Of a stretch of DNA of 64,000 bases, positions 43,770 through 53,900 are shown one piece after another. Position numbers and translations under genes: made by a program. Position 1 is the stretch's first letter. The number at the start of each line of letters is the position of its first letter. The notes beneath the pieces were generated by a model that searched no databases, had not been told where the DNA came from, and saw nothing but the letters and a program-made list of their open reading frames with translations. This DNA comes from Clostridium sp. DSM 17811. GTDB lineage: Bacteria > Bacillota > Clostridia > Clostridiales > Clostridiaceae. The DNA lies in the NCBI RefSeq assembly GCF_018861905.1, contig NZ_JAHLDU010000010.1:62001-126000 (forward strand), in the 5' to 3' direction.

Positions 43770-44995
43770 TTATTTGAGAAGGATTTTATTTTATCATTAA
43801 TTTCATTAATTTTATTGGTATTTATGGTATTTAACGTATCATTATTGATTTTATACTTTTCTTTGAGTTTCAGTATACGGTACACACTCTCATTAAGTCT
43901 TTTTTCTGATATTGTTTTACTCTGGACTGCAGCTTTTAGTGAATTAATTACTTTTAGCTCATTATTATATTCATGGCATACTAAAATAATATCACTACCA
44001 GCATTAAAAGACTTAATGGCAGCATCTCCAATGTCATTATATTTCATTATGGCCGCCATGGTCATATCATCAGTAATAACCACTCCGTTAAATTCAAGCT
44101 TTTTTCTTAGTATATCCGTTATAACAACTTTTGACATGCTAGCAGGATTTTCATTATCTATTTTACTTAGCAAAATATGAGCCACCATAATAGCATCAGC
44201 GTTGTTTTTTATAGCGCTTTTAAAAGGTAATAGTTCAAATTTATTAAGTGTATTTATATCTTTATTTACTACTGGCAGACCTACATGGGAATCAACTGAG
44301 GTATCACCATGTCCAGGAAAGTGTTTTACAACAGGAATTATATTGTTATTACTCATGCCTTTCATGGTTTTAATTCCTAGTTTGCTCACAATATTTGAAT
44401 TATTACCAAATGATCTATCTCCTATTATAGGGTTATTTGGGTTGCTATTTATATCTAGTACTGGAGCAAAATCCATATTAAATCCATAAATTTTAAGTTC
44501 ATCTCCAATTGTTTTTCCAATGTTGTAGCTTAAGTCAGAATCATTCATATTGCCTATTATTTGATTTGATGGAAGCTTTTTTAATTCATAGGGCATTCTT
44601 GATACCCTTCCACCTTCCTCATCAACAGAGACAAATAGAGGTGCTTTATTTAAAGAATTATTGGTTTTAATTGAATCAATTAAGTTAACTAGCTGATTAG
44701 AATTCTTTACATTTTTACTAAATAAAATAACTCCAGAAACTTTATGTTGTTTAATTAAATTAGTTATATTATTGTTTATTGTATAACCATCCAGTCCAAC
44801 GATTACCAACTGACCGATTTTTTCATCTAAATTCATAGAATCAACTTTTTTTTGGACTAAGTCAATAGGTTTTGGCTTTATAATAGCGACATCATCCTTA
44901 GTTTTAACATTAGATAAAGAGCTATGATCAGAATTATTACATCCAGATAGTAATAAACTACTAATTAATAAGGTGATTATAATGGATTTTTTCAT
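43745..44995 (-). CDS. nagZ: Beta-N-acetylhexosaminidase NagZ, lipoprotein (GH3)
   Basis: 416 residues. The signal peptide ends in LLLSGC with Cys19 as lipid site, so the enzyme is on the outer face of the membrane. The GH3 marks are DEEGGRVSR (125-133), KHFPGHGDT (224-232) with the general acid/base pair Asp231/His237 and the nucleophile Asp309 in GVVITDDM. It frees N-acetylglucosamine from muropeptides in wall recycling. An in-frame ATG at 45025 exists, but AAAGAGG lies before the ATG at 44995, which also starts a proper signal. The 44996-45242 gap shows no further gene. Confidence 0.93.
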   Translation of the reverse strand: MKKSIIITLLISSLLLSGCNNSDHSSLSNVKTKDDVAIIKPKPIDLVQKKVDSMNLDEKIGQLVIVGLDGYTINNNITNLIKQHKVSGVILFSKNVKNSNQLVNLIDSIKTNNSLNKAPLFVSVDEEGGRVSRMPYELKKLPSNQIIGNMNDSDLSYNIGKTIGDELKIYGFNMDFAPVLDINSNPNNPIIGDRSFGNNSNIVSKLGIKTMKGMSNNNIIPVVKHFPGHGDTSVDSHVGLPVVNKDINTLNKFELLPFKSAIKNNADAIMVAHILLSKIDNENPASMSKVVITDILRKKLEFNGVVITDDMTMAAIMKYNDIGDAAIKSFNAGSDIILVCHEYNNELKVINSLKAAVQSKTISEKRLNESVYRILKLKEKYKINNDTLNTINTNKINEINDKIKSFSNNLTKIELH

Positions 44996-45242
44996 TATTA
45001 AATTAAACCTCTTTTCTAAAAACAAATAAAATATTTAAAATTACTAGGTAACTATACTATTTAAAAGATATATAAGCAACAGTATTAATGACAATTTATA
45101 GAAATGGGTATATAGAAATTTTAATTTTATAAGTACAACTATTACTTTAATCATTTATCTTTATTTTATGTAATATTTTTATACTAATTGGAAAAGATAA
45201 GTATAACAAAAACAATTAAATTATTTTGATATAGGAGATAAT

Positions 45243-45752
45243 ATGTTTAAAAGTAAAGATTTTATGTTTATGAATGTTGTGAGTGTGGATGGTAAAAAAA
45301 TTGGATTTATTAAAGACTTATTAATAGACTTTAATAAAGGTAAAGTAATTGGATTTCTAATATCTCCATACAATTTTTTTCAAAAAAATCTGAGTGTACT
45401 AAAAGAAGATATCATATACTTTAATAAAGATATGGTGGTTAAAAAAGCAGAAAAAAGTACACATTTATGCTTACATAGTTTTATTAGTATGGATGTAATA
45501 GATATATGCAGAAATGTATTGGGCATGGTGGAGGATATTACCTTTACAGGCAACAAGTTTATAATAAAAGGGGTTATAGTATCTTCAGGATTTATTACGA
45601 ATTTGATTCGTGGGAAAAGAATAATATTAATAAATGAATTAATACTTGGTGAAGAAAATATTCTTTATATTCCAAATCACGATCAATATTGTTTTAAAAG
45701 TATGCCTCATAACTTTTTTGTACAGGGGAAATCAAATGAAAAAAAACAATAA
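45243..45752 (+). CDS. PRC-barrel domain protein
   Basis: 169 residues. Residues 4-70 form a PRC-barrel (VVSVDGKKIGFIKDLLIDFN), and a second, weaker copy runs from about 85 to 150 (NVLGMVEDITFTGNKFIIKG). PRC-barrels bind RNA or proteins (RimM, photosynthetic reaction centre, YlmC/YmxH sporulation proteins); this one lies alone before a permease and its function is unknown. It overlaps the AI-2E gene by 17 bases, so the two are translated together. Confidence 0.82.
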   Translation: MFKSKDFMFMNVVSVDGKKIGFIKDLLIDFNKGKVIGFLISPYNFFQKNLSVLKEDIIYFNKDMVVKKAEKSTHLCLHSFISMDVIDICRNVLGMVEDITFTGNKFIIKGVIVSSGFITNLIRGKRIILINELILGEENILYIPNHDQYCFKSMPHNFFVQGKSNEKKQ

Positions 45753-46764
45753 AAAGAGGCTAGTTATTTGCGCTGTAAGCATTGTTATATTAATAGTAAT
45801 AATCGCTATAGCTATAAGAATACCAATTATTAAACAATTACTAAATTTAATATTTATATCGTTTATTATAGCGTATTGTCTAAAACCATTATATATTCTT
45901 TTAATTAGAAGAGGGGTAAATAAAAAGGCAGCATCTGCTTTAATAGTAGTTGGGCTATTAGTTTTAATATTACTAATATTTATAGTGGTGATACCATCAA
46001 TATTTAGAGAGAGCTTATCTATAAACAAAGTAATAAACGATTTGGGGAGTTATTTAATCAATGCGAAGACAAAAATAAAGGTATTAAGTACGAATAAAAT
46101 AATGGATAGTATTATAAATACTATATATTATAAATCTAATACACAAATCATTTTAATATTCAATAAGCTACTTGATTTTATCATGGGACTCGGGGAGAAT
46201 ATATTAACTTATATGGTTTCACCTTTAATAATATATTATTTTTTATGTGATAGTGAAAACATGATAAATAAAACACTTATAATTTTCCCTCCTGAGAGCA
46301 GAAATATAATAAAAAAAATTATAGATGATATTGATAAGGTACTAGGTAGATATATTATGAGTCAGCTTATTTTATGTGGAATTATAACTATTGCTACCTT
46401 TTTAATCTTAATGTTTATGAAAGTTGATTTTCCATTAATATTAGCTTTAATAAATGGTATTTTTAATATAATCCCTTATTTTGGTCCTATATTTGGACTA
46501 ATACCTATAATTTTGATTGCACTACTAGAATCCCCCAAAATAGCGTTATACACAACTATATGGATATTTGCACTTCAACAAATTGAAGGAAGTTTATTAT
46601 CGCCAAAAATAATTGGAGAAAGCATAAGTATGCATCCATTAACGGTAATATTATTATTAATGATAGGTGGAGAAGCTGGAGGAATATTAGGTATGATACT
46701 TGCAGTACCACTAGGAGTAGTAATTAAAGTTATATATGAGGACTTAAATTATTATTTATTTTAG
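45736..46764 (+). CDS. AI-2E family transporter (second copy)
   Basis: 342 residues with about eight hydrophobic helices: 10-27, 35-53, 65-90, a later one near 155-175 and a dense block from 205, with the family's FNIIPYFGPIFGLIP and LGMILAVPLGVVIK. Start at ATG 45736, with AGGGG 7 bases upstream inside the PRC-barrel gene; the frame is open further up without a site. Shares a family with the protein at 7816 but is clearly different in sequence. Substrate unknown. Confidence 0.88.
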   Translation: MKKNNKKRLVICAVSIVILIVIIAIAIRIPIIKQLLNLIFISFIIAYCLKPLYILLIRRGVNKKAASALIVVGLLVLILLIFIVVIPSIFRESLSINKVINDLGSYLINAKTKIKVLSTNKIMDSIINTIYYKSNTQIILIFNKLLDFIMGLGENILTYMVSPLIIYYFLCDSENMINKTLIIFPPESRNIIKKIIDDIDKVLGRYIMSQLILCGIITIATFLILMFMKVDFPLILALINGIFNIIPYFGPIFGLIPIILIALLESPKIALYTTIWIFALQQIEGSLLSPKIIGESISMHPLTVILLLMIGGEAGGILGMILAVPLGVVIKVIYEDLNYYLF

Positions 46765-46787
46765 ATGTTGTTATTAAATCTTAAATA

Positions 46788-46816
46788 TTGACAAGAAATA
46801 GATTATTACTTATAAT
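46788..46816 (+). promoter_or_regulatory. Consensus sigma-A promoter of alaS
   Basis: TTGACA (46788-46793), exactly 17 bases, TATAAT (46811-46816), a perfect match to consensus. Start near 46823, about 310 bases before alaS, as needed for a T-box leader. Confidence 0.8.
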
Positions 46817-46877
46817 TTATATATAATAAGGTATTTAGTTAGAATATGTTTTAATGAATAAATAAAGTTAATATTAG

Positions 46878-47087
46878 GTAATGATGAGAGTTAGTAAATA
46901 TATGGAGTCATTTAGAGAGGAAGTGGGTGGTGAAAACTTCTTGATAGGTATATTGAAGCTATCTTTGAACCTGTTTTTATTGAGAGATATCGCTATATAG
47001 TTAATTTTATTAATTATATAGCGATATAATTAGGGTGGTAACGCGGAAAACTTTCGTCCCTTGTTTTAGGGAAGTGAAGGTTTTTTT
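46878..47087 (+). promoter_or_regulatory. T-box riboswitch (tRNA-Ala) controlling alaS
   Basis: The T-box sequence AGGGTGGTAACGCGG is at 47032-47046, followed by the terminator (arms AAACTTTCGTCCCT and AGGGAAGTGAAGGTTT, then seven T). Stem I has the AGTA turn near 46890 and TTGAAGCTATC, in which GCT (46958-46960) sits as the specifier codon for alanine. A stem III (ATCGCTATATA / TATATAGCGAT) precedes the T-box. Uncharged tRNA-Ala pairing should stop termination and raise alaS. Confidence 0.93.
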
Positions 47088-47131
47088 GTATTATAAAAAT
47101 TCATGAATTTTAAATAAACGGAGGAGATATT

Positions 47132-49777
47132 ATGGAGAATTTAGGCTTGAATGAAATTAGAGAATCATTTCTAACATTTTTTGAAGGTAAAAAACATCTT
47201 AGACTGGAGAGTTTCCCTCTAGTACCTAAGAATGATAATAGTTTATTACTTGTAAATGCAGGTATGCAACCACTTAAATCATATTTCACAGGAATTCAAA
47301 CACCACCTAGTGTTAGAATAACTGATTGTCAAAAGTGTATTAGAACAGGGGATATTGAGAATGTGGGTAAGACATCAAGGCATGGTACTTTCTTTGAAAT
47401 GCTAGGGAATTTTTCTTTTGGTGATTATTTTAAGCAAGAGATTATTCCATGGGCTTGGGAATATGTAACAGAGGTTTTAAATATACCAAAAGAAATGTTA
47501 TATGTAACTGTATACTTAGATGATAATGAGGCTTTTAATATATGGAATGAAAACACCGATATTGATCCGCTACATATTTTCAAATTAGGAAAAGAAGAGA
47601 ACTTTTGGGAAATAGGTCAAGGACCTTGTGGTCCAAGTTCAGAAATACATTTTGATAGAAATGTAAAATTAGGTAGAATAAAGACTAGTGAAGAATTTAT
47701 GGAAGCAGGAAATGAAGACAGAATAATAGAATTTTGGAATTTGGTATTTACTCAATTTGATAAGGATGAAAAAGGCAACTATAATAAATTAAAGAATCCT
47801 AATATAGATACAGGTATGGGACTTGAGAGAATATCTGCTATAATGCAAGGCACGGATAGTATATTTGAAGTGGATACTATAAAAAACATTTTAAATGAAG
47901 TATCAAGGGTTACAGGTGCTAAATGCGGAGAAAGCCCTGCAACCGACGTATCATTAAAAATTATAACTGACCATGTTAGGAGCACAACTTTCATGATAAG
48001 TGATGGAATACTTCCGTCTAATGAGGGAAGAGGTTACGTTTTAAGACGTCTAATAAGGCGTGCTGCAAGGCATGGTAGACTACTTGGAATTAAAAATACT
48101 TTTTTATATGAACTCTGTGATATGGTTATAAAAAATTCTTGCGTAGCATATCCTGAACTTAAAGAGAAAGCATCTTATATTAAGAAAGTTGTAAAAATTG
48201 AAGAGGAAAGATTTCTTGAAACTATAGATTCTGGCATGGATATATTAAAAGGATATATACAGGAACTTGAAGTCAATAATGATAAAATATTAGGTGGAGA
48301 TAAGGCTTTTAAATTATATGATACATATGGATTTCCATATGAACTTACAGAAGAAATACTCGAAGATGTAGGCATAAAGATTGATTTGAAAGAATTTAAT
48401 ACTGAAATGCAAAATCAGAGGCAGATGGCAAGAGATGCCAGGGGACAGTCAGATTACATGGGTAATGCAGACAATGTTTTAAATTTAATTCCTAAAGATA
48501 TAGAAATTAAATTTGAAGGGTATGATAAAACTGAATTGTTTTCTAAAGTGAAAGTTTTAATTAGTGAAGGTGAGATTGCTACAAAACTTTCAAAAGGTTC
48601 AAAGGGAATAATTGTAACAGAAGTTACACCTTTTTACGCTGAAATGGGAGGGCAAATCGGAGACAAGGGAATAATCTTTAATGATAATTTTAAGGCAGAG
48701 GTTTATGATTGTAAAAAGAGTATTTCTGGAAAAATTGTACATCTTGTCAAAATGATTGATGGAACATTGCTAACAGGAGAATTAGTAACTCTTAAGGTTA
48801 ACGAGGATAGAAGAAATGAAATTTGTAGAAATCATTCAGCAACACATATGCTGCAAGAAGCTTTGAAAAAGGTATTAGGTGATCATGTTCATCAATCAGG
48901 ATCATATGTAAATGAAGATAGATTAAGGTTCGATTTCACCCATTTTTCAGCATTAACGGAGATGGAAGTTATTAAAGTCCAAAAGATAGTCAATGACAAT
49001 ATTTTAAAGGCGTATACAGTTAATACGAGTGTCATGACTATAGAAAAGGCTAAGGAAAGCGGAGCTATAGCTTTGTTTGATGAAAAGTACAAAAATGATG
49101 TTAGAGTTGTATCTATAGGTGAATTCAGTAAGGAATTATGTGGAGGTACTCATGTTAAAAACACAGGAGAAATAGGTCTCTTTAAAATTTTATCTGAATC
49201 AGGGGTAGCTGCAGGAGTTAGAAGAATTGAAGCTATAACAGGTATTAATTCTATTGAATTTCTAGAAGATAAAAATAATCAATTAAAAGATATTGCGAGT
49301 ACGTTAAAATGCTCCGAAAAGGATATAATTAATAAATTACAACTTCAATTAGGTGAATTAAAAGATAAAGAGAAGGAAATAATATTATTAAAAGGGAAAC
49401 TAGCTAGTTCTTCAGTCGATGAAATGTTAAATAATGTTAAAGAGGTTAAAGGTGTTAAAGTAATCTGTGGTACTGTACGCAATATGGACTCAGAGGCATT
49501 AAGGGATTTAGCTGATAAACTTCGCGATAAACTCGGTGATGGCGTAGTAGTTCTTGGAAGTAGTGTAGGTGACAAAGTACAGTTTATTGCAATGGCATCT
49601 AAGTCTGCAATAGATAAAGGAATTCATTGTGGAAAAATAATCAAAGAAGTAGCTAAAATTGCTGGCGGCGGCGGTGGCGGTAGACCGAATATGGCAGAGG
49701 CTGGCGGAAAACTGCCAGATAAATTAGATGAAGCAATCGAGAATGTATGCTCTATTATTGAAAGATTAGTAAAATAG
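47132..49777 (+). CDS. alaS: Alanyl-tRNA synthetase
   Basis: 881 residues: class II core at 1-240 ([32 protein letters not shown]-like block), tRNA-recognition domain, editing domain with zinc ligands in [10 protein letters not shown] and CGGTHV, and the C-Ala domain that ends [16 protein letters not shown]. It charges tRNA-Ala and clears serine and glycine errors. ACGGAGGAG precedes the ATG. Under T-box control. Confidence 0.97.
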   Translation: MENLGLNEIRESFLTFFEGKKHLRLESFPLVPKNDNSLLLVNAGMQPLKSYFTGIQTPPSVRITDCQKCIRTGDIENVGKTSRHGTFFEMLGNFSFGDYFKQEIIPWAWEYVTEVLNIPKEMLYVTVYLDDNEAFNIWNENTDIDPLHIFKLGKEENFWEIGQGPCGPSSEIHFDRNVKLGRIKTSEEFMEAGNEDRIIEFWNLVFTQFDKDEKGNYNKLKNPNIDTGMGLERISAIMQGTDSIFEVDTIKNILNEVSRVTGAKCGESPATDVSLKIITDHVRSTTFMISDGILPSNEGRGYVLRRLIRRAARHGRLLGIKNTFLYELCDMVIKNSCVAYPELKEKASYIKKVVKIEEERFLETIDSGMDILKGYIQELEVNNDKILGGDKAFKLYDTYGFPYELTEEILEDVGIKIDLKEFNTEMQNQRQMARDARGQSDYMGNADNVLNLIPKDIEIKFEGYDKTELFSKVKVLISEGEIATKLSKGSKGIIVTEVTPFYAEMGGQIGDKGIIFNDNFKAEVYDCKKSISGKIVHLVKMIDGTLLTGELVTLKVNEDRRNEICRNHSATHMLQEALKKVLGDHVHQSGSYVNEDRLRFDFTHFSALTEMEVIKVQKIVNDNILKAYTVNTSVMTIEKAKESGAIALFDEKYKNDVRVVSIGEFSKELCGGTHVKNTGEIGLFKILSESGVAAGVRRIEAITGINSIEFLEDKNNQLKDIASTLKCSEKDIINKLQLQLGELKDKEKEIILLKGKLASSSVDEMLNNVKEVKGVKVICGTVRNMDSEALRDLADKLRDKLGDGVVVLGSSVGDKVQFIAMASKSAIDKGIHCGKIIKEVAKIAGGGGGGRPNMAEAGGKLPDKLDEAIENVCSIIERLVK

Positions 49778-49955
49778 TATACTTTTTGTAATAGTTGTTT
49801 TATAATATAATTAATTAGAAATAATTTAATTATCGTTAGTATATAATTGTACAGTTTTTTTTAAAAAGTTATAAAATATTACGAAGTGATTTCCGAGTGT
49901 ACTAAAATATGGTATATTACAGTGTTTAGTGTATTATAAGGAAGGGGTGTATATA

Positions 49956-50213
49956 ATGGATAGTAATCAAAATACAGTCCAATTTGATTTTGTAAAAGAT
50001 AAAAAGGATTTAACAAAAACTATTTTAACTGACGTATATAATTCGCTTATAAAAAAGGGATATAACCCAGTAAATCAAATGGTAGGATATTTAATTTCTG
50101 GAGATCCTACATATATAACGAACTATAATGGAGCAAGGGCGTTAGTAAGAAAGCTAGAAAGAGATGAAATATTAGAAGAAGTTTTAAAATCTTATCTAGA
50201 CATAAAAAAATAA
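49956..50213 (+). CDS. IreB family regulatory phosphoprotein (UPF0297)
   Basis: 85 residues starting [20 protein letters not shown], with the family's [20 protein letters not shown]. In Enterococcus, IreB is phosphorylated on threonine by the kinase IreK and affects cephalosporin resistance; the role in clostridia is unproven. GGAAGGGG before the ATG at 49956 sets the start, though the frame is open 9 codons further up. alaS-ireB-ruvX-DUF1292 is the standard order in Firmicutes. Confidence 0.93.
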   Translation: MDSNQNTVQFDFVKDKKDLTKTILTDVYNSLIKKGYNPVNQMVGYLISGDPTYITNYNGARALVRKLERDEILEEVLKSYLDIKK

Positions 50214-50240
50214 AATGCCCATATGGGCATTTTATTTTTT
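50211..50240 (+). terminator. Terminator after ireB
   Basis: AAAATGCCC and GGGCATTTT with a 4-base loop, followed by ATTTTTT. The ireB stop codon is at its left edge. Confidence 0.85.
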
Positions 50241-50286
50241 AAGATAATACTGTAATATAATAAGGCTAATGATAAAGGAGGTTTAC

Positions 50287-50706
50287 ATGAGAATACTAGG
50301 ATTAGATATTGGAGATAGAACAATAGGGATAGCTGTGTGTGATCCACTTGGGTTAACGGCGCAAGGAATTACAACAATTAAAAGAAAAAGCATAGTAATA
50401 GACATAGAAGAAATTGATAAAATATGTAAAAAATATAATGTGGAAAGTTTTGTATCAGGACTTCCTAAAAATATGAATGGTACTATTGGACCTCAAGGAG
50501 AAAAGGTTCAACGGTTCTGTGAAAAGCTCCGAGAAACATTGAACTTAGAAGTGAAAATGTGGGATGAAAGATTAACTACAGTCGCTGCTAATAGAGTAAT
50601 GCTTGAGGGCGATTTATCAAGGTCAAAACGAAAAAAAATTGTTGATAAAATTGCTGCTACATTCATTTTGCAAGGATATTTAGACAGTTTAGGTACACGT
50701 TTATAA
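50287..50706 (+). CDS. ruvX: Holliday junction resolvase-like nuclease RuvX (YqgF)
   Basis: 139 residues with an RNase H fold: [20 protein letters not shown] at the start carries the first Asp, [13 protein letters not shown] and WDERLTT the next conserved blocks. YqgF proteins act in 16S rRNA 5' processing and have also been shown to cut DNA junctions. ATG 50287 has AAAGGAGG 6 bases upstream and is preferred to an in-frame ATG at 50269. Confidence 0.94.
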   Translation: MRILGLDIGDRTIGIAVCDPLGLTAQGITTIKRKSIVIDIEEIDKICKKYNVESFVSGLPKNMNGTIGPQGEKVQRFCEKLRETLNLEVKMWDERLTTVAANRVMLEGDLSRSKRKKIVDKIAATFILQGYLDSLGTRL

Positions 50707-50776
50707 ACCTAACGATCATAAACATGAGATTAAATTAAAATATTATTTATTACATAATGTAAAAGGAGATAAAAAA

Positions 50777-51034
50777 ATGGATAACAATGTAGAGACTGTA
50801 CTATTATATGATGAAGAAGGTAAGGAAATCGAATTTGATGTGCTGACAAAATTGGACATTAAAGATAAGGAATATGTTATAGTTGCACCAACTGGAGAGG
50901 AAGACATTGATGCAATTGCACTAAGAATTGAAAAGGATGAAGATGGCAATGATATTTTAGTTACAATAGAAGACGATGAAGAGTTTGAAATGATTTCAGA
51001 AGCGTATGATGCTATTTCTTCTGATGAGATTTAA
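50777..51034 (+). CDS. DUF1292 (YrzB) domain protein
   Basis: 85 residues, strongly acidic, with the family pattern VLLYDEEGKEIEFDVLTKLD, KEYVIVAPTGEED and a run of Asp/Glu. Function unknown; it is a constant neighbour of ruvX and ireB in Firmicutes. AAAAGGAG precedes the ATG. Confidence 0.92.
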   Translation: MDNNVETVLLYDEEGKEIEFDVLTKLDIKDKEYVIVAPTGEEDIDAIALRIEKDEDGNDILVTIEDDEEFEMISEAYDAISSDEI

Positions 51035-51104
51035 TCCTATTATAGAAGAAAACCACAATTAAATTGAAAAATTTTAAACAAATTATCCTGTTTTCTTAAT
51101 GCTA

Positions 51105-51145
51105 AATGATTATCAATTGACATTACTTAAAAAAAGTATTAAAAT
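51105..51145 (+). promoter_or_regulatory. Promoter of the Fur-family gene with overlapping Fur-box-like site
   Basis: TTGACA (51117-51122), 17 bases, TAAAAT (51140-51145). Directly on the -35 lies AATGATTATCAATTGACATT, whose TGATTATCA core matches Fur/PerR box half-sites. Self-repression is the simple reading. Match judged by eye. Confidence 0.5.
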
Positions 51146-51210
51146 GAACCTATAGTAAAGAAATTTATACTTATAGGTCAAATGATAGTTATAAGAAAAG
51201 GGGTATATAT

Positions 51211-51663
51211 ATGTCAAAGGTATCTCCAGAAAGCGTTGAGAGTTTAAAAGAAACCTTAAAACAAGAGGGATATAAACTAACTCCACAGAGAAGAGCTATT
51301 TTAAATGGGATAATTAAAAGTGAAGGTAGCCATCTTACTGCGGAAGAACTATATGACTTGGTTAAAATTGACTGCCCAGAAATAGGTCTTGCTACAATTT
51401 ATAGAACCGTTCAACTTTTAGAAGATATGAGCGTAATTAGAAAATTTGATTTAGATGATGGATGTAGTAGATATGAGCTTAACCATCAAGATGAGCATCA
51501 TCAGCATCATCACCTTATATGTAATCGGTGTGGTAAAGTGTTAGAAGTACAAGGGGATTTACTTGAAGAATTAGAATCAATTGTTGAAAAAGAATATAAT
51601 TTCAAGATTGAGGATCATAGTTTGAAATTTTATGGGGTTTGTGAAAAATGTGCAGGCAAATAA
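51211..51663 (+). CDS. Fur-family transcriptional regulator
   Basis: 150 residues. Winged helix with LTPQRRAILNGI (23-34) and AEELYDLVKIDCPEIGLATIYRTV region (44-67); the metal region is HQDEHHQHHHLICNRCGKV, and two CxxC pairs (Cys104/Cys107 and Cys144/Cys147) hold structural zinc. The run EHHQHHH matches ferric uptake regulators more than PerR or Zur, but I leave the symbol open. AAAAGGGG precedes the ATG. It appears to be transcribed alone. Confidence 0.9.
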   Translation: MSKVSPESVESLKETLKQEGYKLTPQRRAILNGIIKSEGSHLTAEELYDLVKIDCPEIGLATIYRTVQLLEDMSVIRKFDLDDGCSRYELNHQDEHHQHHHLICNRCGKVLEVQGDLLEELESIVEKEYNFKIEDHSLKFYGVCEKCAGK

Positions 51664-51787
51664 CTTTTGAATTGATAGCTTATAAAGTAAATGTTTGGAT
51701 TTATGTAGGATTATATAATAAAAAAACTAATTATATGATATAATTTAAGTGAATTTATCATTTTTTAATATTGAGTAACAGACATAG

Positions 51788-51816
51788 TTGACTTTTTTGC
51801 AAGATAATATTAGAAT
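51788..51816 (+). promoter_or_regulatory. sigma-A promoter of typA
   Basis: TTGACT (51788-51793), 17 bases, TAGAAT (51811-51816). The start near 51823 puts the following hairpin at the extreme 5' end of the message. Confidence 0.55.
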
Positions 51817-51830
51817 AAGTATAGTAAATG

Positions 51831-51874
51831 CGAAAATTGGATACTTCAAGGCGTATCCAATTTTCGTTTGTGTA
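51831..51874 (+). terminator. 5' hairpin in the typA leader (attenuator or mRNA stabiliser)
   Basis: CGAAAATTGGATAC and GTATCCAATTTTCG form a perfect 14-bp stem with an 8-base loop, followed by TTTGTG. If the promoter just upstream is right, it lies within ten bases of the transcript start; otherwise it ends the fur transcript. Confidence 0.55.
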
Positions 51875-51911
51875 AAATGTGTAAACACATGAAAAAAATT
51901 GGAGGATTAAT

Positions 51912-53738
51912 ATGAATTTATTTACAAGAAATGACGTTAGAAATATAGCAATTATTGCCCACGTAGATCACGGCAAGACAACACTAGTGGATTGTTTACT
52001 TAAACAAAGTAATATTTTTAGAGAAAATGAAAAAGTACAAGAGAGAGTAATGGATTCAAATGACTTAGAAAAAGAAAGAGGAATAACAATTCTTTCTAAA
52101 AATACTGCAGTAATGCATAATGGAATTAAAATAAATATAGTTGATACTCCAGGACATGCTGATTTTGGTGGAGAAGTTGAACGTGTGCTTAAGATGGTTG
52201 ATAGTGTACTTCTTGTAGTTGATGCATATGAAGGTCCAATGCCACAAACTAAATTTGTTTTAAAGAAAGCATTAGAATTAGACCTTAGACCTATCGTTGT
52301 TATAAACAAAATTGATAGAAAAGATGCTCGTCCAACTGAAGTTCTTGATGAAGTCTTTGACCTATTTGTTGAACTTGGAGCAGATGATGAACAATTAGAT
52401 TTTGCAGTTGTATATGCTTCTGCTAGAGAAGGGTTTGCAAAACTTGAAGTTGATGATGTAAGTGATAACATGGAACCATTATTTGATTCTATAGTAAAGA
52501 ATGTAAAGGCACCAGAAGGATATTTAGATATGCCACTTCAAATGCTTATTTCTACTATTGATTATAATGAGTATGTTGGAAAAATCGGAATAGGAAAAAT
52601 CCAAAGAGGATCAATTAAAAGAAATGAACAAGTTGCACTTATAGCTAAAGATGGATCAATAAGCAACGTTAAAGTTTCAGCTCTTTTCGTTTATGATGGA
52701 CTTAAGAGAGTAGAAACTGAAGAAGCAATGCTTGGTGATATCGTAGCAGTTTCTGGTATTCCAAACATTAACATTGGTGAAACAATAGCTGATGTACTTG
52801 AGCCAGAGGCACTTCCGTTCGTTGAAATTGATGAACCTACTTTAACTATGAATTTCATGGTTAATAATTCTCCTTTTGCAGGTCAAGAAGGAACTTTTGT
52901 AACATCAAGACACATAAGAGATAGACTTATGAAAGAACTTGAAACAAATGTTAGTTTAAGAGTAGTAGAAGCTGAAGAAGCAGATGGTTTCGAAGTAAGC
53001 GGAAGAGGAGAACTTCATCTTTCAGTTCTAATTGAAACTATGAGACGTGAAGGATATGAATTCCAAGTGTCAAAAGCTAATGTTATATATAAAGAAGAAG
53101 ATGGGCATAAAACAGAGCCAATTGAATTCCTTACAATTGATGTTCCAGAAGAATTTATGGGCGTTGTTATGGAGAAAATGGGACCTAGAAAAGCAGAGAT
53201 GGTTAATATGACTTCTGCTATAAATGGATACACTAGATTAGAATTTAAAGTACCATCAAGAGGATTGATTGGATTTAGAAGTGAACTTATGACTGATACT
53301 AAGGGTAATGGTATAATGAATCACGTTCTAGATGGTTACGATAGATTTAAGGGTGAGATTCCAGATAGAAGTAGAGGTTCACTAATTGTATTTGAAGGTG
53401 GAGAAACTATAACTTACGGATTATTTAATGCTCAAGATCGTGGTACTCTTTTCTTAGAACCAGGAGTACCTGTATATGCTGGAATGATTGCTGGAGAATG
53501 TGCAAGAAGTGGAGATATGGAAATAAATGTTTGTAGAAAGAAACAATTAACAAACACTAGATCTTCAGGAGCAGATGAATCACCAAAACTTGTTCCAGTA
53601 AAACCTATGTCACTAGAGCAGTGCTTAGAATTTATAGCAATAGATGAGTTAGTTGAAATTACTCCTCTAAATATTAGAATGAGAAAAAGAATATTAGACT
53701 CTGGTGAAAGAAAAAGAGCCGGTGGCAAAAAGAAATAA
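51912..53738 (+). CDS. typA: Translational GTPase TypA/BipA
   Basis: 608 residues. G1 AHVDHGKTT (near 16-24), G3 DTPGHADFG, G4 NKIDRKDA; then the EF-G-like domains II, III and V and the C-terminal domain special to BipA (RNAKKQ-type block GGETITYGLFNAQDRGTLF). It binds the ribosome in place of EF-G and aids 50S assembly and growth in the cold or under stress. TTGGAGGA precedes the ATG. Confidence 0.97.
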   Translation: MNLFTRNDVRNIAIIAHVDHGKTTLVDCLLKQSNIFRENEKVQERVMDSNDLEKERGITILSKNTAVMHNGIKINIVDTPGHADFGGEVERVLKMVDSVLLVVDAYEGPMPQTKFVLKKALELDLRPIVVINKIDRKDARPTEVLDEVFDLFVELGADDEQLDFAVVYASAREGFAKLEVDDVSDNMEPLFDSIVKNVKAPEGYLDMPLQMLISTIDYNEYVGKIGIGKIQRGSIKRNEQVALIAKDGSISNVKVSALFVYDGLKRVETEEAMLGDIVAVSGIPNINIGETIADVLEPEALPFVEIDEPTLTMNFMVNNSPFAGQEGTFVTSRHIRDRLMKELETNVSLRVVEAEEADGFEVSGRGELHLSVLIETMRREGYEFQVSKANVIYKEEDGHKTEPIEFLTIDVPEEFMGVVMEKMGPRKAEMVNMTSAINGYTRLEFKVPSRGLIGFRSELMTDTKGNGIMNHVLDGYDRFKGEIPDRSRGSLIVFEGGETITYGLFNAQDRGTLFLEPGVPVYAGMIAGECARSGDMEINVCRKKQLTNTRSSGADESPKLVPVKPMSLEQCLEFIAIDELVEITPLNIRMRKRILDSGERKRAGGKKK

Positions 53739-53770
53739 ATAAAATAAAAAGTAAATAATTTTATTAATGA

Positions 53771-53811
53771 AAAAGAAAACCGCATAATTAATTTATATGG
53801 TTTTCTTTTTT
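53771..53811 (+). terminator. Terminator after typA
   Basis: AAAAAGAAAACC and GGTTTTCTTTTT arms with an inner ATAA/TTAT step, ending in a U-run. Confidence 0.8.
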
Positions 53812-53900
53812 AATATAAAAGGTTTTTATATACATATTAATATAAAGATGAAGCGCAAGGAATTTAGATAACTTGTGTTATTAATTTTGGAGGAAAGTAA

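Noticed and set aside
43734-44180. 148-codon hydrophobic frame opposite nagZ
   Set aside because: It is fully antisense to the clear GH3 coding sequence and begins in the bidirectional terminator; no ribosome binding site.
51968-52471. 167-codon frame antisense to typA
   Set aside because: Serine-rich shadow of a strongly conserved gene.
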